From positions 3,261,501 to 3,325,500 of the forward strand of contig NZ_FNTF01000002.1 of the NCBI RefSeq assembly GCF_900105495.1: a stretch of DNA of 64,000 nucleotides, given 5' to 3'. Below are positions 1-9,252 of the stretch, piece after piece (the first letter of the stretch is position 1; every line of letters starts with the position of its first letter). This DNA comes from Pseudomonas frederiksbergensis (GTDB lineage: Bacteria; Pseudomonadota; Gammaproteobacteria; Pseudomonadales; Pseudomonadaceae). Made by a program: the position numbers and the translations under genes. The notes below the pieces were generated by a model, which saw only the letters and a list, made by a program, of their open reading frames with translations, had not been told where the DNA came from and made no database searches.

Positions 1-390
1 CTGATGCAAATGGCCAAGACCTCTGCGGTGCTGGCGCGTCTGCGTGAAGAAGGCATTCCGTTCATCTCCGTACTGACCGACCCGGTCTACGGCGGTGTTT
101 CCGCCAGTCTGGCGATGCTCGGCGACGTGATTGTCGGTGAGCCCAAAGCCCTGATCGGCTTCGCCGGTCCGCGCGTTATCGAGCAGACCGTTCGCGAAAA
201 ACTGCCGGAAGGTTTCCAGCGCAGCGAATTCCTGCTTGAACACGGTGCGATTGACATGATCATTCACCGTCAGGAACTGCGTCCGCGTCTGGGCAACCTG
301 CTGGCACAAATGATGGGTCTGCCGACACCGCAATTCGTCGCGGCGCCAATCGAGCCAATCGTGGTCCCACCGGTGCCCGCCAACCTATGA
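1..390 (+). CDS. accD: Acetyl-CoA carboxylase carboxyltransferase subunit beta, C-terminal part
   Basis: The gene enters from the left edge, so only the last 129 residues or so are present and the N-terminal zinc ribbon is missing. The visible part has the crotonase-like carboxyltransferase core: a stretch reading [15 protein letters not shown] and then [21 protein letters not shown], typical of AccD where it binds carboxybiotin and acetyl-CoA. AccD pairs with AccA to make malonyl-CoA, the first step of fatty acid synthesis. The stop overlaps the folC start by 4 nt (ATGA), as in the conserved accD-folC-dedD-cvpA-purF order of gammaproteobacteria. Confidence 0.95.
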   Translation: MMQMAKTSAVLARLREEGIPFISVLTDPVYGGVSASLAMLGDVIVGEPKALIGFAGPRVIEQTVREKLPEGFQRSEFLLEHGAIDMIIHRQELRPRLGNLLAQMMGLPTPQFVAAPIEPIVVPPVPANL

Positions 391-1694
391 TCGAACGTAC
401 CCTTGGCGAGTGGCTCGCCTACCTTGAGCAGTTGCACCCTTCGGCCATCGACATGGGCCTGGAGCGCTCGCAGCAGGTAGCGTCCCGCATGGGACTGGGC
501 AAGCCGGCGCCTCGGGTGATCACGGTCACCGGCACCAACGGCAAAGGTTCTACCTGCGCATTCGTGGCTTCGTTGCTGCGGGCGCAGGGTCTGAACGTCG
601 GTGTCTACAATTCTCCGCATCTGCTGCGTTACAACGAGCGGGTGCAGGTCAATGGCATCGAAGCCACTGACGCTGAGCTGTGCGAAGCCTTTGCTGCGGT
701 CGAGGCCGGTCGTGGCGACACTTCCCTGACGTACTTCGAAATGGGCACCCTGGCGGCGTTCTGGCTGTTTCAACACGCCAGTCTCGATGCGGTGGTGCTG
801 GAAGTCGGGTTGGGCGGTCGTCTGGACACGGTCAATGTGGTCGACGCCGATATGGCGCTGGTCACCAGCATCGGTGTGGATCACGCGGACTATCTGGGCG
901 ATACCCGTGAATCCGTCGCGTTCGAAAAGGCCGGCATCTTCCGCCAGAGCGCGCCTGCGCTGTGTGGCGACCTGAATCCTCCACAACCCCTGCTGGATAA
1001 AGCGCGCGAGCTCAATTGCCCGTTTTTCCTGCGTGGGCGCGATTTCGACCTCGGTATCACCGATCACAACTGGCAATGGCGCGGTCTTGACGCTCAAGGG
1101 CGTGCTGTCGAGCTGCATGATCTGCCGTTGCTCGATCTGCCGATGGAAAACGCCGCGCTGGCGTTGCAGGCTTACCTGTTGCTCGGGTTGCCTTGGGTGG
1201 ATGCACACATTATTGAAGCGCTGAAAGCCACTCGGGTGGTCGGTCGCCTCGATCGCCGTCAGTTCGACTGGCAGGGCAAGCGCCTGAACCTGTTGCTGGA
1301 TGTGGGGCATAACCCCCATGCGGCAGAGTATCTGGCTCGTCGTCTGGCCAGCCGTGCACCGGCCGGCAAGCGTTTGGCAGTGTTCGGACTGTTGGCAGAC
1401 AAGGATCTGGATGGTGTCGTCGGTGAATTGAGTGCTAGTGTCCAGCATTGGGCCGTCGCGCCGCTGGATTCGCCGCGAGCACGCCCGGTTGCCGATTTGC
1501 ACGCAGCGTTGCATAACCTTGGCGCCTCGGTAACATCTTATGACAGCGTGGCGGCCGCCCTGGAAGGGCAATGCGCGCTGGCAACGAGCGACGACGAGAT
1601 TCTGTTGTTCGGATCATTTTATTGTGTCGCCGAGGCCCTCGAATGGTTGTCCCGGCGCTCCACGGAGGAAGCGGCAAATGGCATTGCTGGATAA
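387..1694 (+). CDS. folC: Bifunctional dihydrofolate synthase / folylpolyglutamate synthase
   Basis: Cytosolic Mur-ligase-family enzyme of 435 residues, the usual FolC size. It adds L-glutamate to dihydropteroate and then further glutamates to folates, using ATP. The P-loop [10 protein letters not shown] lies at residues 47-56. The [13 protein letters not shown] segment (around residue 138) and the later [14 protein letters not shown] segment (around residue 305) are the central-domain and C-terminal-domain signatures. It starts inside the accD stop codon and its end overlaps dedD by 17 nt, so the three genes are translationally coupled. Confidence 0.97.
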   Translation: MIERTLGEWLAYLEQLHPSAIDMGLERSQQVASRMGLGKPAPRVITVTGTNGKGSTCAFVASLLRAQGLNVGVYNSPHLLRYNERVQVNGIEATDAELCEAFAAVEAGRGDTSLTYFEMGTLAAFWLFQHASLDAVVLEVGLGGRLDTVNVVDADMALVTSIGVDHADYLGDTRESVAFEKAGIFRQSAPALCGDLNPPQPLLDKARELNCPFFLRGRDFDLGITDHNWQWRGLDAQGRAVELHDLPLLDLPMENAALALQAYLLLGLPWVDAHIIEALKATRVVGRLDRRQFDWQGKRLNLLLDVGHNPHAAEYLARRLASRAPAGKRLAVFGLLADKDLDGVVGELSASVQHWAVAPLDSPRARPVADLHAALHNLGASVTSYDSVAAALEGQCALATSDDEILLFGSFYCVAEALEWLSRRSTEEAANGIAG

Positions 1695-2349
1695 GGCATA
1701 CAAACAGCGCATGGTCGGCGCCCTGGTTCTGGTGGCGCTGGCGGTGATTTTCCTGCCGATGCTGTTTTCCCGCCAGGATGAACAGCGTCAAGTGACGGTC
1801 GAAGCCCCGGCTGCGCCGCAAGCGCCGGTGGTGCCGCAAGTTCAGGTCGAGCCGGTGGCGGTGCCTGAACCGCAAGCGCTGCCTCAGGAACCTGTGCCGA
1901 GTGATGAAGAAATCGCTCAGCAAGAAGCACCGTCGACAGCGATTGCCCCGACTGTACCGGTGACGCCTGCGCCTGCCGCCAAACCGGTCGCGCCAACTGT
2001 GGCGCCAGCGCCGGCTCCGGCGAACAAGCCAACGGTTGCACCTGGCCAGCCCATCACGGCTGCACCGGGCAAGCCGGACACGACTCAAAGCCGCGTCGAT
2101 GCCAATGGCCTGTCGGTCAGTTGGTCGGTGCAACTGGCCAGCCTGTCGAGCCGTGCCAGTGCAGAAAGCCTGCAGAAATCCCTGCGCAGCCAGGGTTACA
2201 ACGCCTACATTCGAACTGCCGATGGCAAGAATCGGGTGTTTGTCGGGCCGCTGATCGAGCGGGCGGAAGCCGATCGTCTGCGTGACTTGTTGAGCCGCCA
2301 GCAGAACCTCAAGGGTTTTGTGGTGCGTTTCCAGCCTGAGCGTGGCTAA
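1678..2349 (+). CDS. dedD: DedD-like SPOR-domain cell-division protein
   Basis: Predicted bitopic inner-membrane protein of 223 residues. After a short cytoplasmic N-terminus ([11 protein letters not shown]) comes one membrane helix (about residues 12-27). A long Pro/Ala/Val-rich periplasmic linker follows, then a C-terminal SPOR domain (about 140-223) of the kind that binds denuded glycan strands at the septum. The ATG at 1678 was chosen because the membrane segment follows directly; an in-frame extension upstream would lie wholly inside folC. Position between folC and cvpA matches dedD in E. coli. Confidence 0.88.
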   Translation: MALLDKAYKQRMVGALVLVALAVIFLPMLFSRQDEQRQVTVEAPAAPQAPVVPQVQVEPVAVPEPQALPQEPVPSDEEIAQQEAPSTAIAPTVPVTPAPAAKPVAPTVAPAPAPANKPTVAPGQPITAAPGKPDTTQSRVDANGLSVSWSVQLASLSSRASAESLQKSLRSQGYNAYIRTADGKNRVFVGPLIERAEADRLRDLLSRQQNLKGFVVRFQPERG

Positions 2350-2372
2350 CGAAACGCCAATCCCCGGCTCGA

Positions 2373-2514
2373 TGTAGCAGATGTCGAGCCCCGCGAGGCT
2401 GCGTCCGGTCTGCGAAGCAGCCGTAAACCCTGCTTGCACGGTATGCCGGATAGACCGAATTGCCCGATTTTACGGCTGCTGCGCAGCCGGACGCAGGCTT
2501 CGCCAGCGGCTACA
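2373..2514. repeat. REP doublet (REPIN-like inverted pair)
   Basis: Two inverted arms flank a roughly 40-nt centre. The left arm (about 2394-2427) contains GGCTGCGTCCGG and AGCAGCCGTAAA. The right arm (2468-2502) is its imperfect reverse complement with ACGGCTGC and CCGGACGCAG. The outermost bases TGTAGC and GCTACA also pair. This is the form of Pseudomonas REP elements mobilised by RAYT transposases. It lies in the 291-bp dedD-cvpA gap. Confidence 0.8.
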
Positions 2515-2640
2515 AGGACGAGTGCAGCTCGATAGGGGCTAAAACTATCGCGTCGATTTGAAATGCACTGACAATCGCAGCTTACCGATAGCCATGCGCT
2601 CTGCTAAAATGCGCCGCCTTATCCGTCTGTAGGCTGCACT

Positions 2641-3201
2641 GTGCCATTTACCTGGGTTGACTGGGCGATCGTTGCAATCGTCGCCATCTCCGCATTGATC
2701 AGTCTGAGCCGCGGCTTCGTCAAAGAAGCACTGTCGCTGGTGACCTGGATCATCGCAGGAGTCGTCGCCTGGATGTTCGGTGGTTCATTGTCCGAGTACC
2801 TCGCCGGATACATCCAAACGCCGTCGGCCCGTGTGATCACGGGCTGTGCCATCATGTTTGTCGCCACGTTAATCGTAGGCGCGATGATCAATTATCTTAT
2901 CGGCGAATTGGTTCGCGTCACCGGGCTATCCGGGACCGATCGATTCCTCGGCATGGCCTTCGGTGCCGCGCGTGGCGTGTTGCTGGTGGTCGTGGCGGTC
3001 GGGCTGTTGAGCCTGGGGCCGGTACAGCAGGACGGGTGGTGGCAAGAGTCACAGCTCGTGCCAAAATTTCTATTGGTTGCAGACTGGTCCAAAAACCTGA
3101 TTCTCGGGTGGAGCAGTCAGTGGCTTGCCAGTGGTATCAGCGTACCCGCTGAGATACCGTTCAAGGAGCACCTCTTGCCGATGGCCAAAACGCCTCAGTG
3201 A
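2641..3201 (+). CDS. cvpA: CvpA family inner-membrane protein
   Basis: Protein of 186 residues starting at a GTG. It has four predicted membrane helices in the CvpA/colicin V production fold: residues about 6-24, 28-50, 64-86 and 102-122. The family motif SRGFVKEALSLVTWI falls at residues 23-37. CvpA is needed for colicin V export in E. coli and is linked more generally to envelope stress, but its biochemical role is unsettled. It sits just before purF, as in many gammaproteobacteria. Confidence 0.92.
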   Translation: MPFTWVDWAIVAIVAISALISLSRGFVKEALSLVTWIIAGVVAWMFGGSLSEYLAGYIQTPSARVITGCAIMFVATLIVGAMINYLIGELVRVTGLSGTDRFLGMAFGAARGVLLVVVAVGLLSLGPVQQDGWWQESQLVPKFLLVADWSKNLILGWSSQWLASGISVPAEIPFKEHLLPMAKTPQ

Positions 3202-3242
3202 GTTGTGTTCAGTTCAGATCCATTAAGTAGGGGTTGCGTCGC

Positions 3243-4748
3243 ATGTGTGGCATCGTCGGTATCGTCGGTAAGTCGAACGTCAATCAGGCGCTGTATGACG
3301 CGCTAACCGTCCTCCAGCACCGCGGCCAGGACGCTGCCGGTATCGTGACCAGCCATGATGGCCGGTTATTCCTGCGCAAGGACAATGGCCTGGTGCGTGA
3401 CGTGTTCCATCAGCGTCACATGCAGCGCCTGGTCGGCCACATGGGCATTGGCCATGTGCGTTACCCGACCGCGGGCAGTTCGACTTCGGCCGAAGCCCAA
3501 CCGTTTTACGTCAACTCGCCTTACGGCATCACTCTGGCGCACAACGGTAACCTGACCAACGTTGAACAGCTGGCCAAGGAGATTTACGAATCTGACCTGC
3601 GCCACGTCAATACCAATTCCGATTCGGAAGTGCTGCTCAACGTGTTCGCACACGAACTGGCCCAGCGCGGCAAGTTGCAGCCAACCGAAGAAGACGTGTT
3701 CGCCGCTGTGACTGACGTGCACAACCGTTGCGTCGGCGGTTACGCGGTCGTGGCGATGGTGACCGGTTACGGCATCGTCGGTTTCCGCGACCCGCACGGC
3801 ATCCGTCCGATCGTCTTCGGTCAGCGTCACACCGACGAAGGCGTCGAGTACATGATCGCCTCCGAAAGCGTGTCCCTGGACGTGCTCGGTTTCACCCTTA
3901 TTCGCGACCTGGCGCCGGGCGAAGCGGTCTACATCACTGAAGACGGCAAGCTGCACACCCGTCAGTGCGCGACCAACCCGTCCCTGACGCCGTGTATCTT
4001 CGAACACGTTTATCTGGCGCGTCCGGACTCGATCATCGACGGCGTGTCGGTCTACAAGGCCCGCCTGCGCATGGGCGAGAAACTCGCCGAGAAGATTCTG
4101 CGCGAGCGTCCGGACCACGACATCGACGTAGTCATCCCAATTCCGGACACCAGCCGCACCGCGGCCCTGGAGCTGGCGAACCACTTGGGCGTCAAGTTCC
4201 GCGAAGGCTTCGTGAAGAACCGCTACATCGGCCGGACCTTCATCATGCCGGGCCAGGCCGCACGGAAAAAGTCCGTGCGCCAGAAGCTCAACGCCATCGA
4301 GCTGGAATTCCGCGGCAAGAACGTGATGCTGGTGGACGACTCCATCGTTCGCGGCACCACCTGCAAGCAGATCATCCAGATGGCCCGCGAAGCCGGCGCC
4401 AAAAACGTTTACTTCTGCTCCGCTGCACCGGCCGTTCGTTACCCGAACGTCTACGGCATCGACATGCCGAGCGCTCACGAGTTGATCGCGCACAACCGTT
4501 CGACCCAGGACGTGGCTGATCTGATCGGCGCTGACTGGTTGATCTATCAGGACTTGCCTGACTTGATCGAAGCGGTCGGTGGCGGCAAGATCAAGATCGA
4601 GAAGTTCGATTGTGCGGTGTTCGACGGCCAGTACGTCACCGGCGACGTCGACGAGGCTTACCTGAACAAGATCGAGCAGGCCCGTAACGATGCCTCCAAG
4701 GTCAAGACGCAGGCAGTCAGTGCGATCATTGATCTGTATAACAACTAA
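3243..4748 (+). CDS. purF: Amidophosphoribosyltransferase
   Basis: First committed enzyme of purine synthesis: PRPP plus glutamine to 5-phosphoribosylamine. The start at 3243 is fixed by biology, because the reading MCGIVGIVG puts the glutaminase nucleophile Cys at position 2, where it becomes N-terminal after Met removal; an upstream in-frame start would add three residues and block it. N-terminal Ntn glutaminase motifs [14 protein letters not shown] and NSDSEVLL are present, and the PRPP-binding loop [10 protein letters not shown] is at residues 364-373. Length 501 residues is normal. Confidence 0.98.
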   Translation: MCGIVGIVGKSNVNQALYDALTVLQHRGQDAAGIVTSHDGRLFLRKDNGLVRDVFHQRHMQRLVGHMGIGHVRYPTAGSSTSAEAQPFYVNSPYGITLAHNGNLTNVEQLAKEIYESDLRHVNTNSDSEVLLNVFAHELAQRGKLQPTEEDVFAAVTDVHNRCVGGYAVVAMVTGYGIVGFRDPHGIRPIVFGQRHTDEGVEYMIASESVSLDVLGFTLIRDLAPGEAVYITEDGKLHTRQCATNPSLTPCIFEHVYLARPDSIIDGVSVYKARLRMGEKLAEKILRERPDHDIDVVIPIPDTSRTAALELANHLGVKFREGFVKNRYIGRTFIMPGQAARKKSVRQKLNAIELEFRGKNVMLVDDSIVRGTTCKQIIQMAREAGAKNVYFCSAAPAVRYPNVYGIDMPSAHELIAHNRSTQDVADLIGADWLIYQDLPDLIEAVGGGKIKIEKFDCAVFDGQYVTGDVDEAYLNKIEQARNDASKVKTQAVSAIIDLYNN

Positions 4749-4754
4749 GTAACT

Positions 4755-4777
4755 ACCGGCCCTGAGGGGCCGGTTTT
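4755..4777 (+). terminator. Rho-independent terminator after purF
   Basis: CCGGCCC / GGGGCCGG stem with a 3-nt loop followed by TTTT, 7 nt after the purF stop. Confidence 0.85.
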
Positions 4778-4813
4778 GTATCTACTAAAAAGAGCAAGGC
4801 AAGGAGTGACAGC

Positions 4814-6025
4814 ATGAGTCAGGATTGGGATGCCGGTCGGCTGGACAGCGACCTCGAAGGCGTAGCGTTCGATACCCTGGCCGTACGCGCCGGTCAGCAC
4901 CGCACGCCGGAAGGCGAACACGGTGATCCGATGTTCTTCACTTCCAGCTACGTATTCCGTACTGCCGCCGACGCAGCCGCACGTTTTGCCGGTGAAGTGC
5001 CGGGCAACGTTTACTCGCGCTACACCAACCCGACCGTGCGTGCGTTCGAAGAGCGCATTGCCGCGCTGGAAAGCGCCGAACAAGCCGTGGCCACGGCGAC
5101 CGGCATGGCCGCGATCATGGCGGTGGTGATGAGCCTGTGCAGCGCCGGCGATCACGTGCTGGTGTCGCGTAGCGTGTTCGGTTCGACCATCAGCCTGTTC
5201 GAGAAGTACTTCAAGCGCTTTGGCATTGAAGTCGATTACGTGCCTCTGGCGGACTTGTCCGGCTGGGATGCGGCGATCAAGGCCAATACTAAATTGCTGT
5301 TCGTCGAATCGCCCTCCAACCCGCTGGCGGAGTTGGTGGACATCGCCGAGCTGTCGAAAATCGCTCATGCCAAAGGCACGATGCTGGTGGTCGACAACTG
5401 CTTCTGCACCCCGGCATTGCAGCAGCCGCTGAAGTTGGGCGCGGACATCGTCGTGCACTCGGCGACCAAGTTCATCGACGGCCAGGGCCGTTGCATGGGC
5501 GGTGTTGTGGCCGGTCGCAGCGAACAGATGAAAGAAGTCGTCGGTTTCCTGCGCACTGCCGGGCCGACCCTGAGCCCGTTCAACGCCTGGATCTTCCTCA
5601 AGGGCCTGGAAACACTGAGCCTGCGCATGAAGGCTCACTGTGCCAATGCCCAGCAACTGGCCGAATGGCTGGAGCAGCAGGAGGGCATCGAAAAAGTCCA
5701 TTACGCCGGTCTCAAAAGCCATCCGCAGCACGAGTTGGCCCTGCGTCAGCAGAAAGGCTTCGGTGCGGTCGTGAGTTTCGAGGTCAAGGGCGGCAAAGAG
5801 GGCGCCTGGCGCTTTATCGACGCGACCCGTCTGATTTCCATCACCGCCAACCTCGGTGACAGCAAAACCACCATTACCCACCCAAGCACCACCTCTCACG
5901 GCCGTCTGGCGCCGCAAGAGCGTGAAGCCGCGGGCATTCGTGACAGCCTGATCCGCATCGCGGTCGGTCTGGAAGACGTGGCCGACCTGCAAGCCGATCT
6001 GGCGCGCGGGTTGGCTGCCTTGTGA
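4814..6025 (+). CDS. metZ: O-succinylhomoserine sulfhydrylase
   Basis: Cys/Met metabolism PLP enzyme of 403 residues that makes homocysteine directly from O-succinylhomoserine and sulfide, the methionine route of Pseudomonas. The PLP lysine is K219 in [11 protein letters not shown]. The phosphate-binding [10 protein letters not shown] segment (around residue 66) and VDNCFCTP (around 193) are family signatures. A good ribosome site (AAGGAG) precedes the ATG. metZ directly after purF is the usual Pseudomonas order. Confidence 0.96.
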   Translation: MSQDWDAGRLDSDLEGVAFDTLAVRAGQHRTPEGEHGDPMFFTSSYVFRTAADAAARFAGEVPGNVYSRYTNPTVRAFEERIAALESAEQAVATATGMAAIMAVVMSLCSAGDHVLVSRSVFGSTISLFEKYFKRFGIEVDYVPLADLSGWDAAIKANTKLLFVESPSNPLAELVDIAELSKIAHAKGTMLVVDNCFCTPALQQPLKLGADIVVHSATKFIDGQGRCMGGVVAGRSEQMKEVVGFLRTAGPTLSPFNAWIFLKGLETLSLRMKAHCANAQQLAEWLEQQEGIEKVHYAGLKSHPQHELALRQQKGFGAVVSFEVKGGKEGAWRFIDATRLISITANLGDSKTTITHPSTTSHGRLAPQEREAAGIRDSLIRIAVGLEDVADLQADLARGLAAL

Positions 6026-6798
6026 TCGAGTTGTCCGCGCCGGGTACTGGCACCAATGGCCGCGTTGCACTGGTCACGGGTGCTGCGCGGGGCATAGGTC
6101 TGGGGATCTCGGCCTGGCTGATCAGCGAAGGCTGGCAGGTGGTGCTGACTGATCTTGATCGAGTGCGCGGTTCGAAAGTGGCGAAGGTGCTCGGCGACAA
6201 TGCCTGGTTCATCGCCATGGACGTCTCGAACGAAGGGCAGGTGGCATTGGGCGTCGCGGAGGTGCTGGGGCAGTTTGGGCGTCTGGATGCGCTGGTGTGC
6301 AATGCGGCGGTTGCCGATCCGCACAACATCACCCTTGAAAGCCTCGATCTGGCGTACTGGAATCGGGTGCTGGCGGTGAATCTCAGTGGGCCGATGCTGT
6401 TGGCCAAGCACTGTGCGCCGTATCTGCGCGCTCACAGCGGCGCGATCGTCAACCTGGCCTCGACCCGCGCCGGACAGTCGGAACCCGACACCGAGGCTTA
6501 CGCGGCGAGCAAGGGCGGCCTGTTGGCCCTGACACATGCCTTGGCCATCAGCCTCGGGCCGGAAATTCGCGTCAACGCGGTCAGCCCCGGCTGGATCGAT
6601 GCGCGAGATCCCTCTGCGCGCCGTGCCGAACCGTTGACTGATGCCGATCATGCCCAGCATCCGGCGGGCAGGGTAGGGACGGTCGAGGACGTGGCAGCGA
6701 TGGTCGCCTGGCTGTTGTCCAAGAACGCCGGTTTCGTCACGGGCCAGGAGTTCGTGGTCGATGGCGGCATGACCAAGAAGATGATTTACAGCGAGTAA
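6022..6798 (+). CDS. SDR family NAD(P)-dependent oxidoreductase
   Basis: Classical short-chain dehydrogenase of 258 residues. It has the cofactor motif TGAARGIG (residues 19-26), NAA (94-96), the active-site Ser region NLASTRA (144-150), catalytic Tyr160 and Lys164 in YAASK, and the C-terminal GQEFVVDGG typical of 3-oxoacyl-reductase-like members. The GTG start overlaps the metZ stop by 4 nt, so the two are co-translated. Substrate is unknown; the linkage to metZ is conserved in Pseudomonas but does not reveal the reaction. Confidence 0.93.
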   Translation: MIELSAPGTGTNGRVALVTGAARGIGLGISAWLISEGWQVVLTDLDRVRGSKVAKVLGDNAWFIAMDVSNEGQVALGVAEVLGQFGRLDALVCNAAVADPHNITLESLDLAYWNRVLAVNLSGPMLLAKHCAPYLRAHSGAIVNLASTRAGQSEPDTEAYAASKGGLLALTHALAISLGPEIRVNAVSPGWIDARDPSARRAEPLTDADHAQHPAGRVGTVEDVAAMVAWLLSKNAGFVTGQEFVVDGGMTKKMIYSE

Positions 6799-6906
6799 TT
6801 CGGGCAGGGGCCGCGACAGCGGCGTCTTGAGGTTGCAGACCGCCATTGGCAGCGCTGCGGGAAATGACATGATTTTGTCTTTTTCAGAAAAACTTCAAGC
6901 GGGGTA

Positions 6907-6935
6907 TTGACTTAGCTTCGGTACCTGCGTAAATT
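6907..6935 (+). promoter_or_regulatory. Sigma-70 promoter of the tRNA cluster
   Basis: TTGACT, 17-nt spacer, TAAATT, followed by a GC-rich discriminator of the kind seen at stringently controlled stable-RNA promoters. It lies 22 nt upstream of tRNA-Val. Confidence 0.75.
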
Positions 6936-6957
6936 TCGCGGCCTCGGAGATGCAAAC

Positions 6958-7033
6958 GGGTGATTAGCTCAGCTGGGAGAGCGTCTGCCTTACAAGCAGA
7001 ATGTCGGCGGTTCGATCCCGTCATCACCCACCA
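6958..7033 (+). tRNA. tRNA-Val (anticodon UAC)
   Basis: 76 nt including an encoded CCA. Acceptor GGGTGAT pairs with ATCACCC; the anticodon loop CTTACAA gives TAC; D arm GCTCAGCTGGGAGAGC and T arm with GGTTCGATCCC are intact. Confidence 0.97.
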
Positions 7034-7088
7034 CTTCCGAGAGTCTTGCGAAAGCAAGATGGAAGCTTTTAAAAGCCTCCACCGACGC

Positions 7089-7165
7089 GCAGCGGTAGTT
7101 CAGTCGGTTAGAATACCGGCCTGTCACGCCGGGGGTCGCGGGTTCGAGTCCCGTCCGCTGCGCCA
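7089..7165 (+). tRNA. tRNA-Asp (anticodon GUC), copy 1
   Basis: 77 nt with encoded CCA. Acceptor GCAGCGG / CCGCTGC; anticodon GTC within the CTGTCAC loop; T loop GTTCGAGTCCC. Identical in sequence to the copy at 7259. Confidence 0.97.
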
Positions 7166-7258
7166 TATTTTCCGAGTCAGGGTTTATTCTGGTTCGAGAT
7201 TGAAAGCCTCGAAGCTTTCAGTCAGACGAGTTACTTGGACGCAAGTCCAAAGCGATAC

Positions 7259-7335
7259 GCAGCGGTAGTTCAGTCGGTTAGAATACCGGCCTGTCACGCC
7301 GGGGGTCGCGGGTTCGAGTCCCGTCCGCTGCGCCA
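7259..7335 (+). tRNA. tRNA-Asp (anticodon GUC), copy 2
   Basis: Exact duplicate of the tRNA at 7089, separated by a 93-nt spacer. Probably co-transcribed with the tRNA-Val. Confidence 0.97.
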
Positions 7336-7422
7336 TATCTGCCTCAAGGCCCACTGAACGCCTTGGAGCTACGAAGAAAGTTACTGCTAAAGCCAGTGCC
7401 TACTTCGAGTCGATAGCAAAGA

Positions 7423-7448
7423 CCCTGGTCGAAAGACCGGGGTTTTTT
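7423..7448 (+). terminator. Terminator of the tRNA cluster
   Basis: CCCTGGTC GAAA GACCGGGG hairpin followed by six T. The rest of the 7336-7728 gap holds no convincing gene. Confidence 0.85.
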
Positions 7449-7677
7449 GTGCCTGCGATTTGGCTTTTCTCCTTGTCTTCGCAACCAAGGGCATTTGCAT
7501 CTGCCAGCCAAATGCCGCCGCGTGTCTAATTCTTCCTCCTCTCGACGATATCCCGCCATAAACGCCCAGCCCTGACTAGCCGGTGGCTGCGTGGCAGAAA
7601 CCCCTGTCTTTCATTCGCGTAGTCAAATTTTTCCTGGGGGCAAAACGCATAAAGGGCTTGGTTTGAAGTATCAACAC

Positions 7678-7698
7678 TAATTAGAATGAGTCGCATTT
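7678..7698 (+). promoter_or_regulatory. Possible Fur box upstream of the ECF sigma gene
   Basis: AT-rich imperfect palindrome containing AATGAGTCGCATT, 32 nt before the sigma-factor ATG. Iron starvation sigma factors of this class are normally Fur-repressed. Match to the Fur consensus is only partial, so this is inference from position and shape. Confidence 0.4.
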
Positions 7699-7728
7699 AA
7701 AATATTTCTTCGCGCAGGGTTCCTTTAG

Positions 7729-8238
7729 ATGAGTGATGCAGCGATGCCGGCGGCGCAAACCTTTCACGACCTGTACCGCGACCATCGTGGCTGGCTCGAA
7801 AGCTGGTTGAGACGACGCATGAGCAATGGCCATGATGCGGCGGACTTGAGCCAGGATACGTTCGTGCGTTTACTCGCCAGCTCCCAGCACATCGCTGACC
7901 TGCAAGAACCCCGCGCCTATCTGGCGACCGTCGGCAAGCGACTGCTCACCAACTTCTATAAGCGCCGCAGCCTCGAACAGGCCTACCTCAGTGCGCTGGC
8001 GCTGCTGCCTGAGGATTGCGTGCCGTCTCCCGAGCAACGCTGGTTGCTGCTGGAAACCCTGCAAGCCCTGGATGAATTGCTCGATGGATTGCCGACCGCG
8101 GTGCGACGGGCGTTTCTCTGGAGCCAGTTGGAGGGTTTGGGTTATCACGAGATTGCGGAACGCCTGCAAGTCTCGGAGCGCACGATCAAGCGCTACATGG
8201 CCCAAGCCTACGAGCATTGCCTGCTGGTGGAATTGTGA
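7729..8238 (+). CDS. FecI-like ECF sigma factor (AcsS-like)
   Basis: ECF sigma-70 of 169 residues. Region 2 (about residues 10-75) includes DAADLSQDTFVRLL; region 4 (about 110-165) has the helix-turn-helix LEGLGYHEIAERLQVSERTIKRYMAQAY. It is followed by FecR-like and TonB-receptor genes, the standard cell-surface signalling trio. In P. syringae B728a the ECF factor AcsS controls achromobactin synthesis, and this gene has the same type and is directly upstream of an achromobactin-like locus, so it is the likely activator of the genes that follow. Confidence 0.9.
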   Translation: MSDAAMPAAQTFHDLYRDHRGWLESWLRRRMSNGHDAADLSQDTFVRLLASSQHIADLQEPRAYLATVGKRLLTNFYKRRSLEQAYLSALALLPEDCVPSPEQRWLLLETLQALDELLDGLPTAVRRAFLWSQLEGLGYHEIAERLQVSERTIKRYMAQAYEHCLLVEL

Positions 8239-9185
8239 TCGGTTCGCCACCTTCGGCTGAAGCCCGGCAAGTGGTGCGGGCCGCCGCTCAATGGCTGGCA
8301 CTCATGGAATCAGGCGCCGCCAACGAGCGCGATCGCGCCAATCTGCAGCGCTGGCGTGACAGCCATCCCAGTCATGATCAGGCCTGGCAGAAAGCCCAGC
8401 TCTTGCGTCAACGCTTTGCCGACCTGCCGTCGGCACTGGCCATGGCCAGCCTGGATCGGCCGCAGACGAGTCGGCGCACGGTGCTCAAGCGCGCCGTGGG
8501 GGCGGTGGCGCTGGTGCCAACTGCCTGGCTGATCAGTCGGCAGCTACCTCTGGATGTCTGGCGCGCTGACCTGCGGACCGCGACCGGGGAGGGCAAAAAA
8601 GTCCAGTTGGCCGATGGCAGCTCGCTGCAATTGAATACCGCGAGTGCCGTCGATATCGACCTGAAGAATCGGCGACTGACACTTGTGGAAGGCGAAATAG
8701 CGCTGAAGGTGCCCGGCACATCGCCACTGACGATCCAGACGCACTTCGGGCAAGTGGTCGTCAGTCAGAGCGAAGTGTGCGTTCGCCAGGGACAGACAGG
8801 GTGCAAGGTGTCGGTGCTTAAAGGCGCGGTGCAATTGCAGCCGTTGCGCGGACCAGTCTTTTCGTTGCGTGCAGGTCAGCAAGTCAGCCTTCAGGCGATG
8901 GGGGCAGGGCGCGTCGAACCTTTCGATGTGCTTGCTCCAGGCTGGCGCGACGGCGTGTTGATGGCGCAGAACCAGCCCCTGGGCGATTTTCTGCGCGAAC
9001 TCAGCACCCATCGGCCGGGATTGTTGCGCTGGGAACCGGAGCTCGAATCCCTGCGCGTCACCGGCAGTTTCCGTCTGGACGACACCGATCGCATCCTGAC
9101 GTTGCTGGCCGCCAGCTTGCCGCTGGAAGTGCAGAGACGAACCCGTTACTGGGTCACGTTACTGCCGCGTAAAAATAATGTCTGA
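8235..9185 (+). CDS. FecR-family anti-sigma factor / signal transducer
   Basis: Inner-membrane regulator of 316 residues. Order: N-terminal cytoplasmic DUF4880-type sigma-binding segment (about 8-65, with QWLALMESG and LQRWRDSHPSHDQAWQ), a membrane helix at about 87-101 preceded by SRRTVLK, then a periplasmic FecR domain (about 108-205) and a C-terminal region that contacts the receptor STN domain. The GTG start overlaps the sigma-gene stop by 4 nt, so anti-sigma and sigma are made together. The Arg pair before the helix looks Tat-like, as in several other FecR proteins. Confidence 0.9.
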   Translation: MIGSPPSAEARQVVRAAAQWLALMESGAANERDRANLQRWRDSHPSHDQAWQKAQLLRQRFADLPSALAMASLDRPQTSRRTVLKRAVGAVALVPTAWLISRQLPLDVWRADLRTATGEGKKVQLADGSSLQLNTASAVDIDLKNRRLTLVEGEIALKVPGTSPLTIQTHFGQVVVSQSEVCVRQGQTGCKVSVLKGAVQLQPLRGPVFSLRAGQQVSLQAMGAGRVEPFDVLAPGWRDGVLMAQNQPLGDFLRELSTHRPGLLRWEPELESLRVTGSFRLDDTDRILTLLAASLPLEVQRRTRYWVTLLPRKNNV

Positions 9186-9252
9186 AGCTTGTCCCCTTTT
9201 TTCGAGTCGCTTGTCATTCAAGGCAAGTGAAACGAAATCAGAGAGATTCTCA

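Noticed and set aside
270..1571. Long minus-strand frame opposite folC
   Set aside because: Antisense shadow in GC-rich DNA; no protein-like motifs, no start signal, and folC is certain.
4745..6070. Long minus-strand frame opposite metZ
   Set aside because: Mirror of a confident coding gene; low-complexity His/Arg/Gln content typical of antisense.
7344..7559. Minus-strand frame after the tRNA cluster
   Set aside because: Crosses the tRNA terminator and reads as unstructured Arg-rich sequence with no ribosome site.
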